DNA of 64,000 bases from Oceanicola sp. D3 (GCF_006351965.1 NZ_CP040932.1:3348001-3412000); one strand, 5' to 3'. Shown: positions 10,297 to 19,295, numbered from the stretch's first letter. A program made the numbers and translations. The notes: a model not told the origin generated them from the letters alone.

Positions 10297-10330
10297 ATTT
10301 GATCGCCGTATCACCAAATCGGAGACCGGA

Positions 10331-11314
10331 ATGATTGCCTTTCTTCTCAAACGCACCGCCAACGCGGCCTTCGTCATGCTGGCGGTGGCGCTGCTGGCCT
10401 TCGTGATCTTCCGTTTCTTCGGCGATCCGGTCGAAATGATGGTGAACGAACAGGCCACCCAGCAAGACCGTATCGAACTGCGCGAGCGGCTGGGGCTGAA
10501 CGATGGCTTCGTCACCCAATACACCCGCTTCGTCACCAACGCGGTGCAAGGTGATTTCGGGATTTCCTATCGCAACCAGCAAGACGTGATGGTGCTGATC
10601 AAGGAGCGCTTCCCGGCAACCTTCGAGCTGGTTCTGGTGGCCACCATAATCTCGCTGGTGGTGGGTATCCCCGCCGGGGTGATCACCGCCGTCTATCGAG
10701 AAAGCCGGGTGGCCAATATGCTGCAACTCGGCTCCATCATCGGGGTGTCCCTGCCAAGTTTCGTTGTGGGCATCCTGCTCATCCTCGCCTTCTCGGTTTC
10801 ACTCGGCTGGCTGCCCGCCTTCGGGCGCGGCGAGACGGTGGACATTGGCTGGTGGTCGACCGGGCTGCTCACCCCCTCGGGGCGGGCGGCGCTGGTGCTG
10901 CCGGCGATCTCGCTCTCGACTTTCCAGGTCACGCTGGTGATGCGGCTGGTGCGGGCCGAGATGTTGGAAACCCTGCGCGCCGATTACATCAAGTTCGCCC
11001 GCGCCCGGGGCGTGCCCACCGCCCGCGTGCAATGGCGCCACGCGCTGCGCAACTGCCTGATGCCGGTGATCACCCTGACGGGCATGCAGATCGGCAACCT
11101 GATCGCCTTTGCCCTTGTGACCGAGACGGTGTTTCAATGGCCCGGCATGGGGATGCTCTTCATCCAGGCGGTGACCTTCGTCGACCTGCCGGTGATGGCC
11201 GCCTACTTGCTGATCGTGTCCTTCATCTTCGTCGCCCTCAATACCCTTGTCGACATCACCTATGCCTGGGTCGATCCGCGCCTGCGCGACGACTCTGCCC
11301 GTGGCAATGGCTGA
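10331..11314 (+). CDS. ABC importer permease, DppB type
   Basis: A 327-residue inner-membrane permease with about six membrane segments and the conserved N-terminal helix (MIAFLLKRTANAAFVMLAVALL). The family EAA-like loop occurs as the YIKFARARGVP segment, which docks on the ATPase. GERLGL-type (RERLGLNDG) and FGISYR motifs identify the DppB/OppB group. It is followed after 13 bases by the DppC-type permease, with which it should form a heterodimer. Confidence 0.92.
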   Translation: MIAFLLKRTANAAFVMLAVALLAFVIFRFFGDPVEMMVNEQATQQDRIELRERLGLNDGFVTQYTRFVTNAVQGDFGISYRNQQDVMVLIKERFPATFELVLVATIISLVVGIPAGVITAVYRESRVANMLQLGSIIGVSLPSFVVGILLILAFSVSLGWLPAFGRGETVDIGWWSTGLLTPSGRAALVLPAISLSTFQVTLVMRLVRAEMLETLRADYIKFARARGVPTARVQWRHALRNCLMPVITLTGMQIGNLIAFALVTETVFQWPGMGMLFIQAVTFVDLPVMAAYLLIVSFIFVALNTLVDITYAWVDPRLRDDSARGNG

Positions 11315-11327
11315 ACCGGAGCCCAAA

Positions 11328-12281
11328 ATGGAAAAGTCCCTTCCCCTCACCCCGCCTGCCCCGGCACGCCCCTCGCGGTTGACCCGCCTGCGCGAAAGCG
11401 ACCTGTGGTTTTCCTTCTGCGCGCATCCTTCGGCGATCTTTGCCGCGGCGCTGCTGGCGCTGGTGGCGCTGACCGCCTTTCTTGCACCGCTGATCACGCC
11501 GCAGAACCCCTATGACCTCGCGGCGCTGGAGCTCTGGAATTCCGAGATTCCGCCGATCTGGGAGGCCGGCGGCCAATGGCCCTACCTGCTGGGCACCGAC
11601 ACGCAGGGCCGCGATATCCTGTCGGCGGTGCTCTATGGTTCGCGCATTTCGCTGATCATCGGCTTTGCCTCGGTCATGCTGGCGCTGGTGGTGGGCCTGT
11701 CGCTGGGCCTGATCGCGGGCTATTTCGGCGGCTGGGTCGACAATGTGATCATGCGGGTAGGCGATGTGCTTCTGTCGATGCCCTTCATCCTGATCGCCAT
11801 TCTCATCACCGCCATCGCCACTGCCTCGCTGCCAACCGGGTTGAAGGATGTGCTGGCGGCCCCCATCCTGATCTTCGCCATCGCAGTGCCCTCCTGGGTG
11901 CAATATGCCCGCACGGTACGGGCCTCGGCGATGGTTGAGGCGAAAAAGGAATACGTGCAGGCGGCCAAGCTGATCCGGGTGAAATCCTGGCGGGTGATGC
12001 TGCACCACATCCTGCCCAACTGCCTGACCCCGATCATGGTGGCGGCGACGCTGAATTTCGGTCTGGCCATCCTGTCGGAGGCGACGCTGTCCTTCCTCGG
12101 GGTCGGCATGCCGCCGGATCAGCCCTCGCTCGGCACGCTGATCCGGATCGGCAACCAGTACCTGTTCTCGGGCCTCTGGTGGATCGTGGTCTTCCCGTCG
12201 ATCCAGCTCTGCCTGATCGTGCTCTCGGTCAACATGATCGGCGACTGGCTGCGCGATGCGCTCAACCCCAAACTGCGGTGA
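11328..12281 (+). CDS. ABC importer permease, DppC type
   Basis: A 317-residue permease of the DppC/OppC group, with the signature GTDTQGRDILSAVLYGSRISL and the ATPase-docking loop EYVQAAKLIRVKSWRVMLHHILPN. The start at 11328 is chosen because GGAG lies at good distance; starts at 11307 and 11247 would overlap the preceding gene. An acidic-poor N-terminal tail of about 30 residues precedes the first membrane segment. It pairs with the permease at 10331 and the ATPases at 14901 and 15890. Confidence 0.92.
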   Translation: MEKSLPLTPPAPARPSRLTRLRESDLWFSFCAHPSAIFAAALLALVALTAFLAPLITPQNPYDLAALELWNSEIPPIWEAGGQWPYLLGTDTQGRDILSAVLYGSRISLIIGFASVMLALVVGLSLGLIAGYFGGWVDNVIMRVGDVLLSMPFILIAILITAIATASLPTGLKDVLAAPILIFAIAVPSWVQYARTVRASAMVEAKKEYVQAAKLIRVKSWRVMLHHILPNCLTPIMVAATLNFGLAILSEATLSFLGVGMPPDQPSLGTLIRIGNQYLFSGLWWIVVFPSIQLCLIVLSVNMIGDWLRDALNPKLR

Positions 12282-12286
12282 ATTCA

Positions 12287-13468
12287 GTGACTTCCAAGAC
12301 TATCAAGAACGTACGCCCGATGGGCGGCCCGGCCACCGACCTGCATATCGAGGGCGGCGTCTTCGTGGCGCAGGCCCCTGAGGGCGCCGAGGTGATCGAC
12401 GGCGGCGGTCGCATCGTGATCCCCGGGCTGGTCGAGGCGCATACGCACCTGGACAAATCCCTGCTCGGCCTGCCCTGGTATCGCAACGAGGTCGGCCCGC
12501 GCCTGATCGACAAGATCAACAACGAGCGCGAGGTGAAGGTTTCGCTGGGCCTTGACCCGCAGGTCCAAAGCGAGCGTCACGCCATCCTCGCCATGTCGCA
12601 TGGCTGCACCCACATCCGCAGCCACGTGGACGTGGACACCCACCACGGGCTGGCCGGGATCGAAGGCGTCATGGGCACGCGCGAGAAACTGGCGGGCATG
12701 GTCGATATTGAAATCGTGGCCTTCCCGCAGTCCGGCATGATGACCCGCCCCGGCACCGCCGAGCTGATGGGCGAGGCGCTGGCGCTGGGGGCTGATCTGG
12801 TGGGCGGCATCGACCCCTGCGGGATGGAGCATGACCCCAAGGGGCACCTCGATACGGTCTTTGCGCTGGCCGAGAAACACGGCAAGCCGGTGGACATTCA
12901 CCTGCACGAACGCGACGCGCTTGGCTGGTTCTCGATGGAGGAAATCATCGACCGCACCGTGGCGCTGGGGATGCAGGGCAAGGTGTCGATTTCCCATGCC
13001 TTCTGCCTTGGCGCGGTGGATCGCGCCTACGTGGCGGGGCTTCAGGAAAAACTGGCCGAGAACCGCATCCATATCCTGACCACCGCGCCCGCTTCTGCCC
13101 CCGTCCCGGCGGTCAAGGAGTTGAAGGCGCTTGGCATCCTGACCGGCGCGGGCTGCGACGGCATCCGCGACACATGGGGGCCCTACGGCAACTCCGACAT
13201 GCTGGAAAAAGCGATGCAGATCGGCATGCGCAACAACCTGCGCCGCGATGACGAGGTGGAGCTGGCGTTGGAAATCTGCACCTTTGGCGGGGCCGCGATC
13301 ATGGGGGTCGAGGGCTACGGACTGGACGCGGGCTGCCGCGCCGATTGCCTGCTGGTCGAGGGCGAGACCCTGGCCGAGGCCGTCGTCACCCATGCGCCGC
13401 GCAAGCTGGTGCTGAAGGGCGGCGAAGTGATTGCCCGCGACGGCGCCTGCGTGATCGAGGCCCCGTGA
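12287..13468 (+). CDS. Cytosine deaminase-like amidohydrolase
   Basis: A 393-residue metal-dependent hydrolase of the CodA/AtzC-like branch of the amidohydrolase superfamily. The metal ligands are visible: H52 and H54 in EAHTHLDK, a His in DIHLHERD, a His in SISHAFCL, and the Asp in GCDGIRDTWG. The HTHLDK form is typical of cytosine deaminase and isopropylammelide hydrolase relatives, which hydrolyse amine groups from N-heterocycles. The GTG at 12287 is the only sensible start, 5 bases after the permease stop; longer versions would overlap it. The substrate is not known; neighbours suggest a ring compound imported by the ABC system. Confidence 0.87.
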   Translation: MTSKTIKNVRPMGGPATDLHIEGGVFVAQAPEGAEVIDGGGRIVIPGLVEAHTHLDKSLLGLPWYRNEVGPRLIDKINNEREVKVSLGLDPQVQSERHAILAMSHGCTHIRSHVDVDTHHGLAGIEGVMGTREKLAGMVDIEIVAFPQSGMMTRPGTAELMGEALALGADLVGGIDPCGMEHDPKGHLDTVFALAEKHGKPVDIHLHERDALGWFSMEEIIDRTVALGMQGKVSISHAFCLGAVDRAYVAGLQEKLAENRIHILTTAPASAPVPAVKELKALGILTGAGCDGIRDTWGPYGNSDMLEKAMQIGMRNNLRRDDEVELALEICTFGGAAIMGVEGYGLDAGCRADCLLVEGETLAEAVVTHAPRKLVLKGGEVIARDGACVIEAP

Positions 13469-14904
13469 TGGAGGGTCGCACGCTTCTTTCGGCCCGCTGG
13501 GTCATCGGTCATCAAGGCGGGCGCCACGTGGTTCATGAGCATGGCGTGGTGGTGATCGAAGGCTGCGACGTGCTGCACGTCGGCTCCGGTTTCGAGGGCG
13601 AGGTCGCGCGGCGGATCGACTATGGCGAAGCGGTGATCTCGCCCGGTTTCGTCGACCTTGATGCGCTGTCCGATCTCGACACCACGATCCTTGGCTACGA
13701 CAACGGCCCGGCGTGGAAAAAGGGGCGGGTCTGGCCCGAAAGCTACATCGCGCGCGGACCTTACGAGATGTATCGCCCCGAGGAACTGGCCTTTCAGAAG
13801 CGCCATGCCTTCGCCCAGCTGATCCGCAACGGGATCACCACGGCGCTGCCCATCGCCTCGCTATTTTACCGCGCATGGGGCGAGACGGTGGCAGAGTTCG
13901 ACGCCGCCGCCACCGCCGCCGAAGACCTCGGGCTGCGAGTCTACCTTGGCCCGGCCTATCGCACCGGCGGGCAGGTGACGGATGCGACGGGCAATATCCG
14001 GGCGGTCTTTGACGAGGCGCGCGGGCTGGCCGGGCTGACAGAGGCCGCCGATTTCGCCCAACGCATCGACGGCACCGCCGAAGGCCGCATCCGCGCCATG
14101 TTCGCCCCCGACCGGATCGAGACCTGCACCGAGACGCTGCTGAACCGCACCGCCGAGATCGCTTCGGAGATGGGCGCGCCGGTGCGTCAGCATTGCAGCC
14201 AGTCGTCGGTGGAACTGCGGCTGGTGCGTGAACAGCACGGCTGCGCGCCGATTGAATGGCTGCACCGCATCGGCGCGTTGCGCGGCAACTGGCTGCTGCC
14301 GCATGGCACGCAGGCGACCGACGCAGAATTCGACCTGATCGCCAATGCTGGCGCCACGCTGGTGCATTGCCCGCTGGTCGCCGCGCGCCATGGCGGGATG
14401 CTCAAGAGCTTTCCCAAGGCCCGCGCCAAGGGCATCACCATCGGGCTGGGCACCGACACGCATCCCGCCGACATGATCCTCAACATGCAGATCGGCATGA
14501 TGATGGCGCGGGTGTCGGACGGCATGGAGGCAATCCGCTCCGAAGAGATGTTCGACGCCGCCACGCTGGGCGGGGCTGACGCGCTGAACCGGCCCGATCT
14601 GGGCCGCCTTGCCCCCGGCACCAAGGCCGATATCGCGGTGATCGACCTGCGCCAGACCCTGCAAACCCCCGACCCGGTGCAGACGCTGATGACCTCCGCC
14701 TCTGGCCGCGACGTGCGCGATGTCTGGATCGACGGGCGGCAGGTGATGGCTGACGGGGTGATCCCCGGCGTTGATGCCGCCGCAGATGCCACCCGCGCGC
14801 AGGCGCAATTCGATCGCCTGATCGCCAAGTACCCCGACCGCACCGCCGGCCATCCGCCGGTCTCCGAAATCTTCACCCCCAGTTACGAGAGGGCCACGCC
14901 ATGA
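13468..14904 (+). CDS. Amidohydrolase/chlorohydrolase-like protein with altered metal site
   Basis: A 478-residue protein of the TRZ/ATZ branch of the amidohydrolase superfamily. The expected HxH pair after the PGF motif is replaced: the sequence reads PGFVDLDALSDLDT. Later ligands appear kept: His in RQHCSQSS, His in LLPHGTQ and His, Asp in GLGTDTHPAD. The C-terminal APGTKADIAVIDL segment of the small beta domain is intact. It starts on the stop codon of the previous gene and overlaps the next by 4 bases, so it is well embedded in the operon. It may hydrolyse the product of the first amidohydrolase, or may use a different metal arrangement. Confidence 0.82.
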   Translation: MEGRTLLSARWVIGHQGGRHVVHEHGVVVIEGCDVLHVGSGFEGEVARRIDYGEAVISPGFVDLDALSDLDTTILGYDNGPAWKKGRVWPESYIARGPYEMYRPEELAFQKRHAFAQLIRNGITTALPIASLFYRAWGETVAEFDAAATAAEDLGLRVYLGPAYRTGGQVTDATGNIRAVFDEARGLAGLTEAADFAQRIDGTAEGRIRAMFAPDRIETCTETLLNRTAEIASEMGAPVRQHCSQSSVELRLVREQHGCAPIEWLHRIGALRGNWLLPHGTQATDAEFDLIANAGATLVHCPLVAARHGGMLKSFPKARAKGITIGLGTDTHPADMILNMQIGMMMARVSDGMEAIRSEEMFDAATLGGADALNRPDLGRLAPGTKADIAVIDLRQTLQTPDPVQTLMTSASGRDVRDVWIDGRQVMADGVIPGVDAAADATRAQAQFDRLIAKYPDRTAGHPPVSEIFTPSYERATP

Positions 14905-15893
14905 GCGATGTCGTTCTCGACGTGCAGAACCTGCGCGTCGAATTTCCCACACGAAAGGGCGTTCTGACCGCAGTCGACGATATCTCGCTGCAAATCCGGC
15001 GCGGCGAGATCCTCGGCATGGTTGGTGAATCCGGGGCCGGCAAGTCGATGACCGGCATGTCGATCCTGGGTCTGTTAGAGCCGCCGGGCCGCATCGCCGC
15101 CGGGACGATCCATCTGTCGGGCGACCGGATCGACGACCTTGACGACCGCGCCATGCAATCCGTCCGCGGCCGCCGCATCGGCGCGATCTTCCAGGACCCG
15201 CTGACCTCGCTCAATCCGCTGTTCCGGGTCGGCGATCAGCTGGTCGAAACCATCCGCCTGCACACCGACCTCGACAAATCCGCCGCCCGCGAACGCGCCA
15301 AGGAGCTGATGCGCGAGGTGGGCATCCCGGCCGTGGAAGAGCGCATCGACAGCTACCCGCACCAGTTCTCGGGCGGGATGCGCCAGCGGATCGTGATTGC
15401 GCTGGCGCTTTGCGCCGAGCCGGAGCTGATCGTGGCGGATGAACCGACCACCGCGCTCGACGTCTCGATCCAGGCGCAGATCACCGCGCTGCTGAAACGG
15501 CTCTGCCGCGAGCGGGGCACGGCGGTGATGCTGGTGACGCATGACATGGGCGTGATCGCCGAAACCGCCGACCGGGTGGCGGTGATGTATGCCGGGCGGT
15601 TGGCCGAGATCGGCAGCGTCGATGACCTCGTGCGCCGCCCGCGCCACCCTTATACCACCGGGCTGATGGGCTCGATCCCGTCGCTGCGCAAGGACGTGGA
15701 GGAGTTGCAGATGATCCCCGGCTCCATGCCGCGGCTCAATGCCATTCCGCAGGGCTGCGCCTTCAACCCGCGCTGCGCCCATGCCGGGCCGCGCTGCCGC
15801 GCCGAGGTGCCGAAGATCGCGCAGGAAGAGACCACCGGCGCCGCCTGCTGGCTGGCGCAGACCGGAACCGTAGACCAAGGAGAAGCCGCATGA
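14901..15893 (+). CDS. ABC importer ATPase, DppD type
   Basis: A 330-residue ATPase. Walker A is GESGAGKSM, the signature is FSGGMRQR, Walker B is ELIVADEPTTALD, and the switch His is in VTHDMG. The C-terminal oligopeptide-transporter domain has the cysteine-rich stretch CAFNPRCAHAGPRCR typical of DppD/OppD. It overlaps both neighbours by 4 bases and should form a heterodimer with the ATPase at 15890. Confidence 0.94.
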   Translation: MSDVVLDVQNLRVEFPTRKGVLTAVDDISLQIRRGEILGMVGESGAGKSMTGMSILGLLEPPGRIAAGTIHLSGDRIDDLDDRAMQSVRGRRIGAIFQDPLTSLNPLFRVGDQLVETIRLHTDLDKSAARERAKELMREVGIPAVEERIDSYPHQFSGGMRQRIVIALALCAEPELIVADEPTTALDVSIQAQITALLKRLCRERGTAVMLVTHDMGVIAETADRVAVMYAGRLAEIGSVDDLVRRPRHPYTTGLMGSIPSLRKDVEELQMIPGSMPRLNAIPQGCAFNPRCAHAGPRCRAEVPKIAQEETTGAACWLAQTGTVDQGEAA

Positions 15894-16864
15894 CCCTCCG
15901 CCCCAATGCCATCCTCGAGGTCGACGCGCTCGAACGCCGCTTCGACGTCTCGGCCCCCTGGCTCAACCGGCTGATCGAGCGCAAGCCGCGCAAGACCCTG
16001 CGCGCCGTCGATGGCGTCGATTTCATCATCCAGCGCGGCCAGACGCTGGCGCTGGTGGGCGAGAGCGGCTGCGGCAAGAGCACCATCGCCAAGCTGGTCA
16101 CCGGGCTGCACGCCCCCTCGGGCGGCAGCATCCGGTTTCACGGTGACCGCGACCGGCTGCAGATGATCTTCCAGGACCCCTTTGCCAGCCTCAACCCGCG
16201 CTGGCGCGTCGCCCGGATCATCGCCGAACCGCTGCGCACCTTGAAGCCAGACACGCCCGAAGCCGAGGTGTCGGCCCGCGTTGACGAGCTCTTGCGCACC
16301 GTGGGGCTGGCCCCCGCAGATGGTCTCAAGTTCCCGCATGAGTTTTCCGGCGGCCAGCGCCAACGCATCTCCATCGCCCGGGCGCTGGCCGGTGAGCCGG
16401 AGTTCCTTGTCTGCGATGAGCCGACCTCGGCGCTGGATGTCTCGGTGCAGGCGCAGGTGCTGAACCTGATGAAACGGCTGCAGAAAGAGATGGAGCTGAC
16501 CTATCTCTTCATCAGCCACGACCTGAGCGTCGTGCGCCACATGGCCGACGTGATCGCGGTGATGTACCTGGGCCGCATCGTCGAGATCCAGCCAACCGCC
16601 GATCTGTTCGCCAATCCGCTGCATCCCTACACCCGGCTGCTGCTCGACACGATCCCCGACCTCGAAGCGCCCAAGCGCGACCGCAGCCCGATGGGGGGCG
16701 AGGTGCCTTCGCCGGTCTCGCCGCCCTCGGGCTGCAGCTTTCACCCGCGTTGCCCGCTGGCCTTTGACCGCTGCAAAACCGAGCGCCCGCAGCGCCGCGC
16801 CACTGTCCACAATCGCCGCGTCGCCTGTTTCGCCGCCGAAGAAGGAACCCCCGATGTACAATGA
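15890..16864 (+). CDS. ABC importer ATPase, DppF type
   Basis: A 324-residue ATPase with Walker A GESGCGKST, signature FSGGQRQR, Walker B FLVCDEPTSALD and switch His in ISHDLS. The C-terminal CSFHPRCPLAFDRCK stretch is the Cys-rich motif of DppF/OppF. It completes a full five-component importer (SBP, two permeases, two ATPases), with two amidohydrolase genes placed between the permeases and the ATPases. Its end overlaps the deaminase gene by 11 bases. Confidence 0.94.
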   Translation: MTLRPNAILEVDALERRFDVSAPWLNRLIERKPRKTLRAVDGVDFIIQRGQTLALVGESGCGKSTIAKLVTGLHAPSGGSIRFHGDRDRLQMIFQDPFASLNPRWRVARIIAEPLRTLKPDTPEAEVSARVDELLRTVGLAPADGLKFPHEFSGGQRQRISIARALAGEPEFLVCDEPTSALDVSVQAQVLNLMKRLQKEMELTYLFISHDLSVVRHMADVIAVMYLGRIVEIQPTADLFANPLHPYTRLLLDTIPDLEAPKRDRSPMGGEVPSPVSPPSGCSFHPRCPLAFDRCKTERPQRRATVHNRRVACFAAEEGTPDVQ

Positions 16865-17351
16865 AACCTTCCTGCGCCGCGCCATCGCGATCTCGGCCGA
16901 GGCGTTGAAGACCCCCGGCACCGAGCCCTTCGGCGCGGTCATCGTCAAGGACGGCAAGATCGTCGGCGAGGGCATCAACCGCTCGGTGATGAACCACGAT
17001 CCGACCTCGCATGGGGAAACCGAAGCCATCCGGGACGCCTGCCGCAATCTCGAAACGGTCGATCTGCGCGGCTGCCAGCTTTACTCCAGCTGCGAACCTT
17101 GCGCGCTTTGCGTGGCGGCGATGAACATCGCCGGGATTACCGCACTCTACTATGCCGCCGATATGGCGCAGGCCGGCGATGCCATCGCCGATCTGCCCGA
17201 GGCTGCGCGCTTCCCGGTGGATGTGGACCGTCTGACCCATGAATGCGGCCATGCGGTCACCGAGCGCCTTATGCCCTCCGAACAACACCTCGACGCCGAA
17301 GCCACGCAGATCCTGCAGGATTGGGCCAGCTTCGCCCGCGCGCAGGTCTGA
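16854..17351 (+). CDS. Zinc-dependent nucleoside/base deaminase
   Basis: A 165-residue cytidine-deaminase-fold enzyme of the guanine/cytosine/tRNA-adenosine deaminase group. The zinc site is H53 with catalytic E55 (SHGETEAI) and the pair C83/C86 in CEPCALC. An HGE rather than HAE motif is a small departure from guanine deaminases. It would release ammonia from an amino-substituted ring. Position between the importer ATPases and the racemase-like gene ties it to the same catabolic route. The true substrate is unknown. Confidence 0.85.
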   Translation: MYNETFLRRAIAISAEALKTPGTEPFGAVIVKDGKIVGEGINRSVMNHDPTSHGETEAIRDACRNLETVDLRGCQLYSSCEPCALCVAAMNIAGITALYYAADMAQAGDAIADLPEAARFPVDVDRLTHECGHAVTERLMPSEQHLDAEATQILQDWASFARAQV

Positions 17352-17353
17352 CC

Positions 17354-17998
17354 GTGCGCCTGCTCTACCTGAACCCCAATGCCACCGAGGCGATGACGCA
17401 GAGCATGGTCTCGGTGGCGCGCGATGCCGCGCCGGGGGCAGAGGTGCTGGGCTGGACCAACCACACAGGCCCGGCCGCCATTCAGGGGCCGGAGGATGGC
17501 GAGGCCGCTGTAGACGGGCTGCTTTCGATGCTGCCAGAAGCACGGGCCAGAGGCGTGGATGCAATCGTTATAGGTTGTTTTGACGACACCGGGCTGGGCC
17601 GGATGCGGGCCGCGGCGCATTGCCCGGTGATCGGCATCGGTCAGGCGGCCATGTCGCTTGCTGCGCTGCACAGCCCGCGCTTCGGGATCGTGACAACACT
17701 GGAGGTTTCGGTGCCGGTGATTGCGCAGAACGTGGCCGCCTATGGCCATAACGATGCCTGCGTCGGCGTCCTCGCCTCCGGCCTTCCGGTGCTGGAGGTC
17801 GAACAGGGCGGAGCGGGTGTAGAAATCCGACTGGCGGAAACCATTGCCAATGCCAAAGCCGCTGGCGCCGGGGCTGTCATTCTTGGGTGCGCCGGAATGT
17901 CCGGCCTGCGTCAGTCGCTCGCGGCGCAGACCGGGACGGTGCTGATTGATGGCGTCGTGGCCTCCGCAGCCATGGCCCAAGCCCTGGCCCATCACTGA
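17354..17998 (+). CDS. Hydantoin/Asp-Glu racemase family protein
   Basis: A 214-residue protein of the Asp/Glu/hydantoin racemase superfamily. The two catalytic cysteines are present: C75 in VIGCFDDTG and C179 in ILGCAGM, at almost the same positions as in bacterial hydantoin racemases. The N-terminal LYLNPNATEAMT motif is also typical of that group. The GTG at 17354, two bases after the deaminase stop, is the start that fits; the upstream extension overlaps the deaminase. Together with the amidohydrolases it suggests a hydantoin-like ring intermediate. It is the last gene of the operon. Confidence 0.85.
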   Translation: MRLLYLNPNATEAMTQSMVSVARDAAPGAEVLGWTNHTGPAAIQGPEDGEAAVDGLLSMLPEARARGVDAIVIGCFDDTGLGRMRAAAHCPVIGIGQAAMSLAALHSPRFGIVTTLEVSVPVIAQNVAAYGHNDACVGVLASGLPVLEVEQGGAGVEIRLAETIANAKAAGAGAVILGCAGMSGLRQSLAAQTGTVLIDGVVASAAMAQALAHH

Positions 17999-18024
17999 CC
18001 TTTGGGGCCGCAACAGGTGCCGCG

Positions 18025-18519
18025 TTACCCGGGGGCGGTAAGATCGTCGATGGCCTGCATCACAGCGGCGGTGTGCTGCGCCTCCTGCGCCGCCGCATGG
18101 GGGCTGGCAAACCGCCCGCTGTCATTGTCGAAGTACTGGCCGGATGCCTCGGCAAACGCGCCCGACAACGCGGCGCGGCGCAAAATGTTTGCGCCGATCC
18201 GCAGGTCGTTACCGGCCACACCAAAGCCCTCCTTCACCATTTTCGAAGCGAGCAGCGAGCCGGGGTTCACGGCAACAAAGACCGGCCCGCCCGGATGTTG
18301 GCGCGCCATCTCTTGAGTCCAGATCGTGATCGCCAGCTTGCTTTGCGCATAGGCCCCCATATGATCAAGCGCCACCTCGCCCCGCAGCGCGGCCACGTCC
18401 ACAGGCGCTTGCGCCGCCGACGACAGGTTCACCACACGCCCCTCTGCGGGGAGGATCGGAAGCAGAGCCTGCGTCAGCACATAGGGCGCGAGGGTGTTGA
18501 CCACAGAGCGCACATCCAG
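18025..18519 (-). pseudogene. Short-chain dehydrogenase remnant (N-terminal part lost)
   Basis: The C-terminal about 165 residues of an SDR enzyme are readable: [24 protein letters not shown], and the catalytic Tyr/Lys in [10 protein letters not shown], then [11 protein letters not shown]. The cofactor-binding Rossmann start and NAG motif are missing. The open frame continues to 18729, but upstream of 18519 the sequence is not SDR-like and instead reads as part of a LysR gene on the other strand. It is best called a truncated remnant. Confidence 0.75.
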
Positions 18520-18711
18520 CCGGCATATGTATGTTCTGAGGATATCGCAGCAGGCCGTCTGAGCCGCCTCCTGCCGGATTGGACAGCTGGCCTGCCGGAG
18601 ATCAGCCTTCTGATGCACGAGCGAAGGGGAAACCCGCCACAGGTTGACTCCCTCGCTGCCTTCCTGCGCCGCGAATTGCCGGGTGTCATGAACGGTGGCA
18701 GGAGCGTGTAA
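18520..18711 (+). pseudogene. LysR-type regulator remnant (C-terminal end only)
   Basis: The last about 60 residues of a LysR effector domain are seen on the + strand: [16 protein letters not shown], then [26 protein letters not shown] and a TAA stop at 18709-18711. The helix-turn-helix and most of the effector domain are absent. The sequence abuts the SDR remnant at about 18520, so one deletion seems to have removed the 5' parts of both divergent genes. Confidence 0.65.
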
Positions 18712-18762
18712 CGAACCGGACCATCTCACCGCGGTCGGCTCGTGACATGAACTTGTCTCGCC

Positions 18763-19278
18763 TCAGGGCGCTGCGTCCATGCGGTGAACCTGCACCTCGA
18801 ACCCTTCCTCCGGGCGCGGCAGCACGAAGTGGCGGGAAATCTGGTGAAACTGCGCCTCGGTGGCAACGAATGGATGCTCTCCCGCCGTATTCCGAGCCCT
18901 GAGCCGCGCCAGACAAACCTCCTCGGGCACATCGAGCAGGTGGAGCACATGCGCCGCGTTCGTTTTGTCGAGAATGCCGCGCATCCAAGACCGTGCTTCA
19001 ACAGTGTTTGCTTGAAAATCGAGGACCACCGACAGGCCGGCATCAAGAAGCGCAGCGACATGCGGGCCAAGGACACTGCGCAGGAGCGCGGAGCACCGTA
19101 CATAATCCTGGATGGAGCTCATCTGCTCGCCATAGAGACCCGAGAGCCACTCATCCTCCCGGATCACAACCGTTCCGCTCTGGCGCCCGAGGGTGGCGGC
19201 CAGCGTGGACTTCCCGGCAGCGATCCGTCCGCAGATGATGTGCAAAGTCGGTCGTGGCGTTGTGGTCGGGCTTTGCAT
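18763..19278 (-). CDS. P-loop kinase-like AAA ATPase
   Basis: A 171-residue single-domain P-loop protein. Walker A is GRIAAGKST at residues 17-25; the DE pair in REDEWLSGLYGEQ and the C-terminal arginine lid (CLARLRARN) are as in small-molecule or zeta-toxin-like kinases annotated as AAA family ATPases. The likely activity is phosphorylation of a small substrate such as an antibiotic or sugar, but nothing in the sequence identifies it. It stands alone, with the SDR/LysR remnants downstream and a DUF1772 gene upstream. Confidence 0.7.
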   Translation of the reverse strand: MQSPTTTPRPTLHIICGRIAAGKSTLAATLGRQSGTVVIREDEWLSGLYGEQMSSIQDYVRCSALLRSVLGPHVAALLDAGLSVVLDFQANTVEARSWMRGILDKTNAAHVLHLLDVPEEVCLARLRARNTAGEHPFVATEAQFHQISRHFVLPRPEEGFEVQVHRMDAAP

Positions 19279-19295
19279 GTCTTGGTCCTTGTCCC

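Noticed and set aside
8723-10726. A 667-residue open frame on the minus strand over the binding-protein gene
   Set aside because: Low-complexity His/Gly/Arg-rich sequence typical of antisense frames in GC-rich DNA; the + strand gene has clear family motifs.
13345-13467. Longer N-terminus for the second amidohydrolase
   Set aside because: It overlaps the preceding gene fully and reads as an out-of-frame copy of its coding sequence; ATG 13468 starts the homology.
18025-18729. A full-length 234-residue SDR gene
   Set aside because: The N-terminal 70 residues are antisense of a LysR C-terminus; the Rossmann motif is missing.
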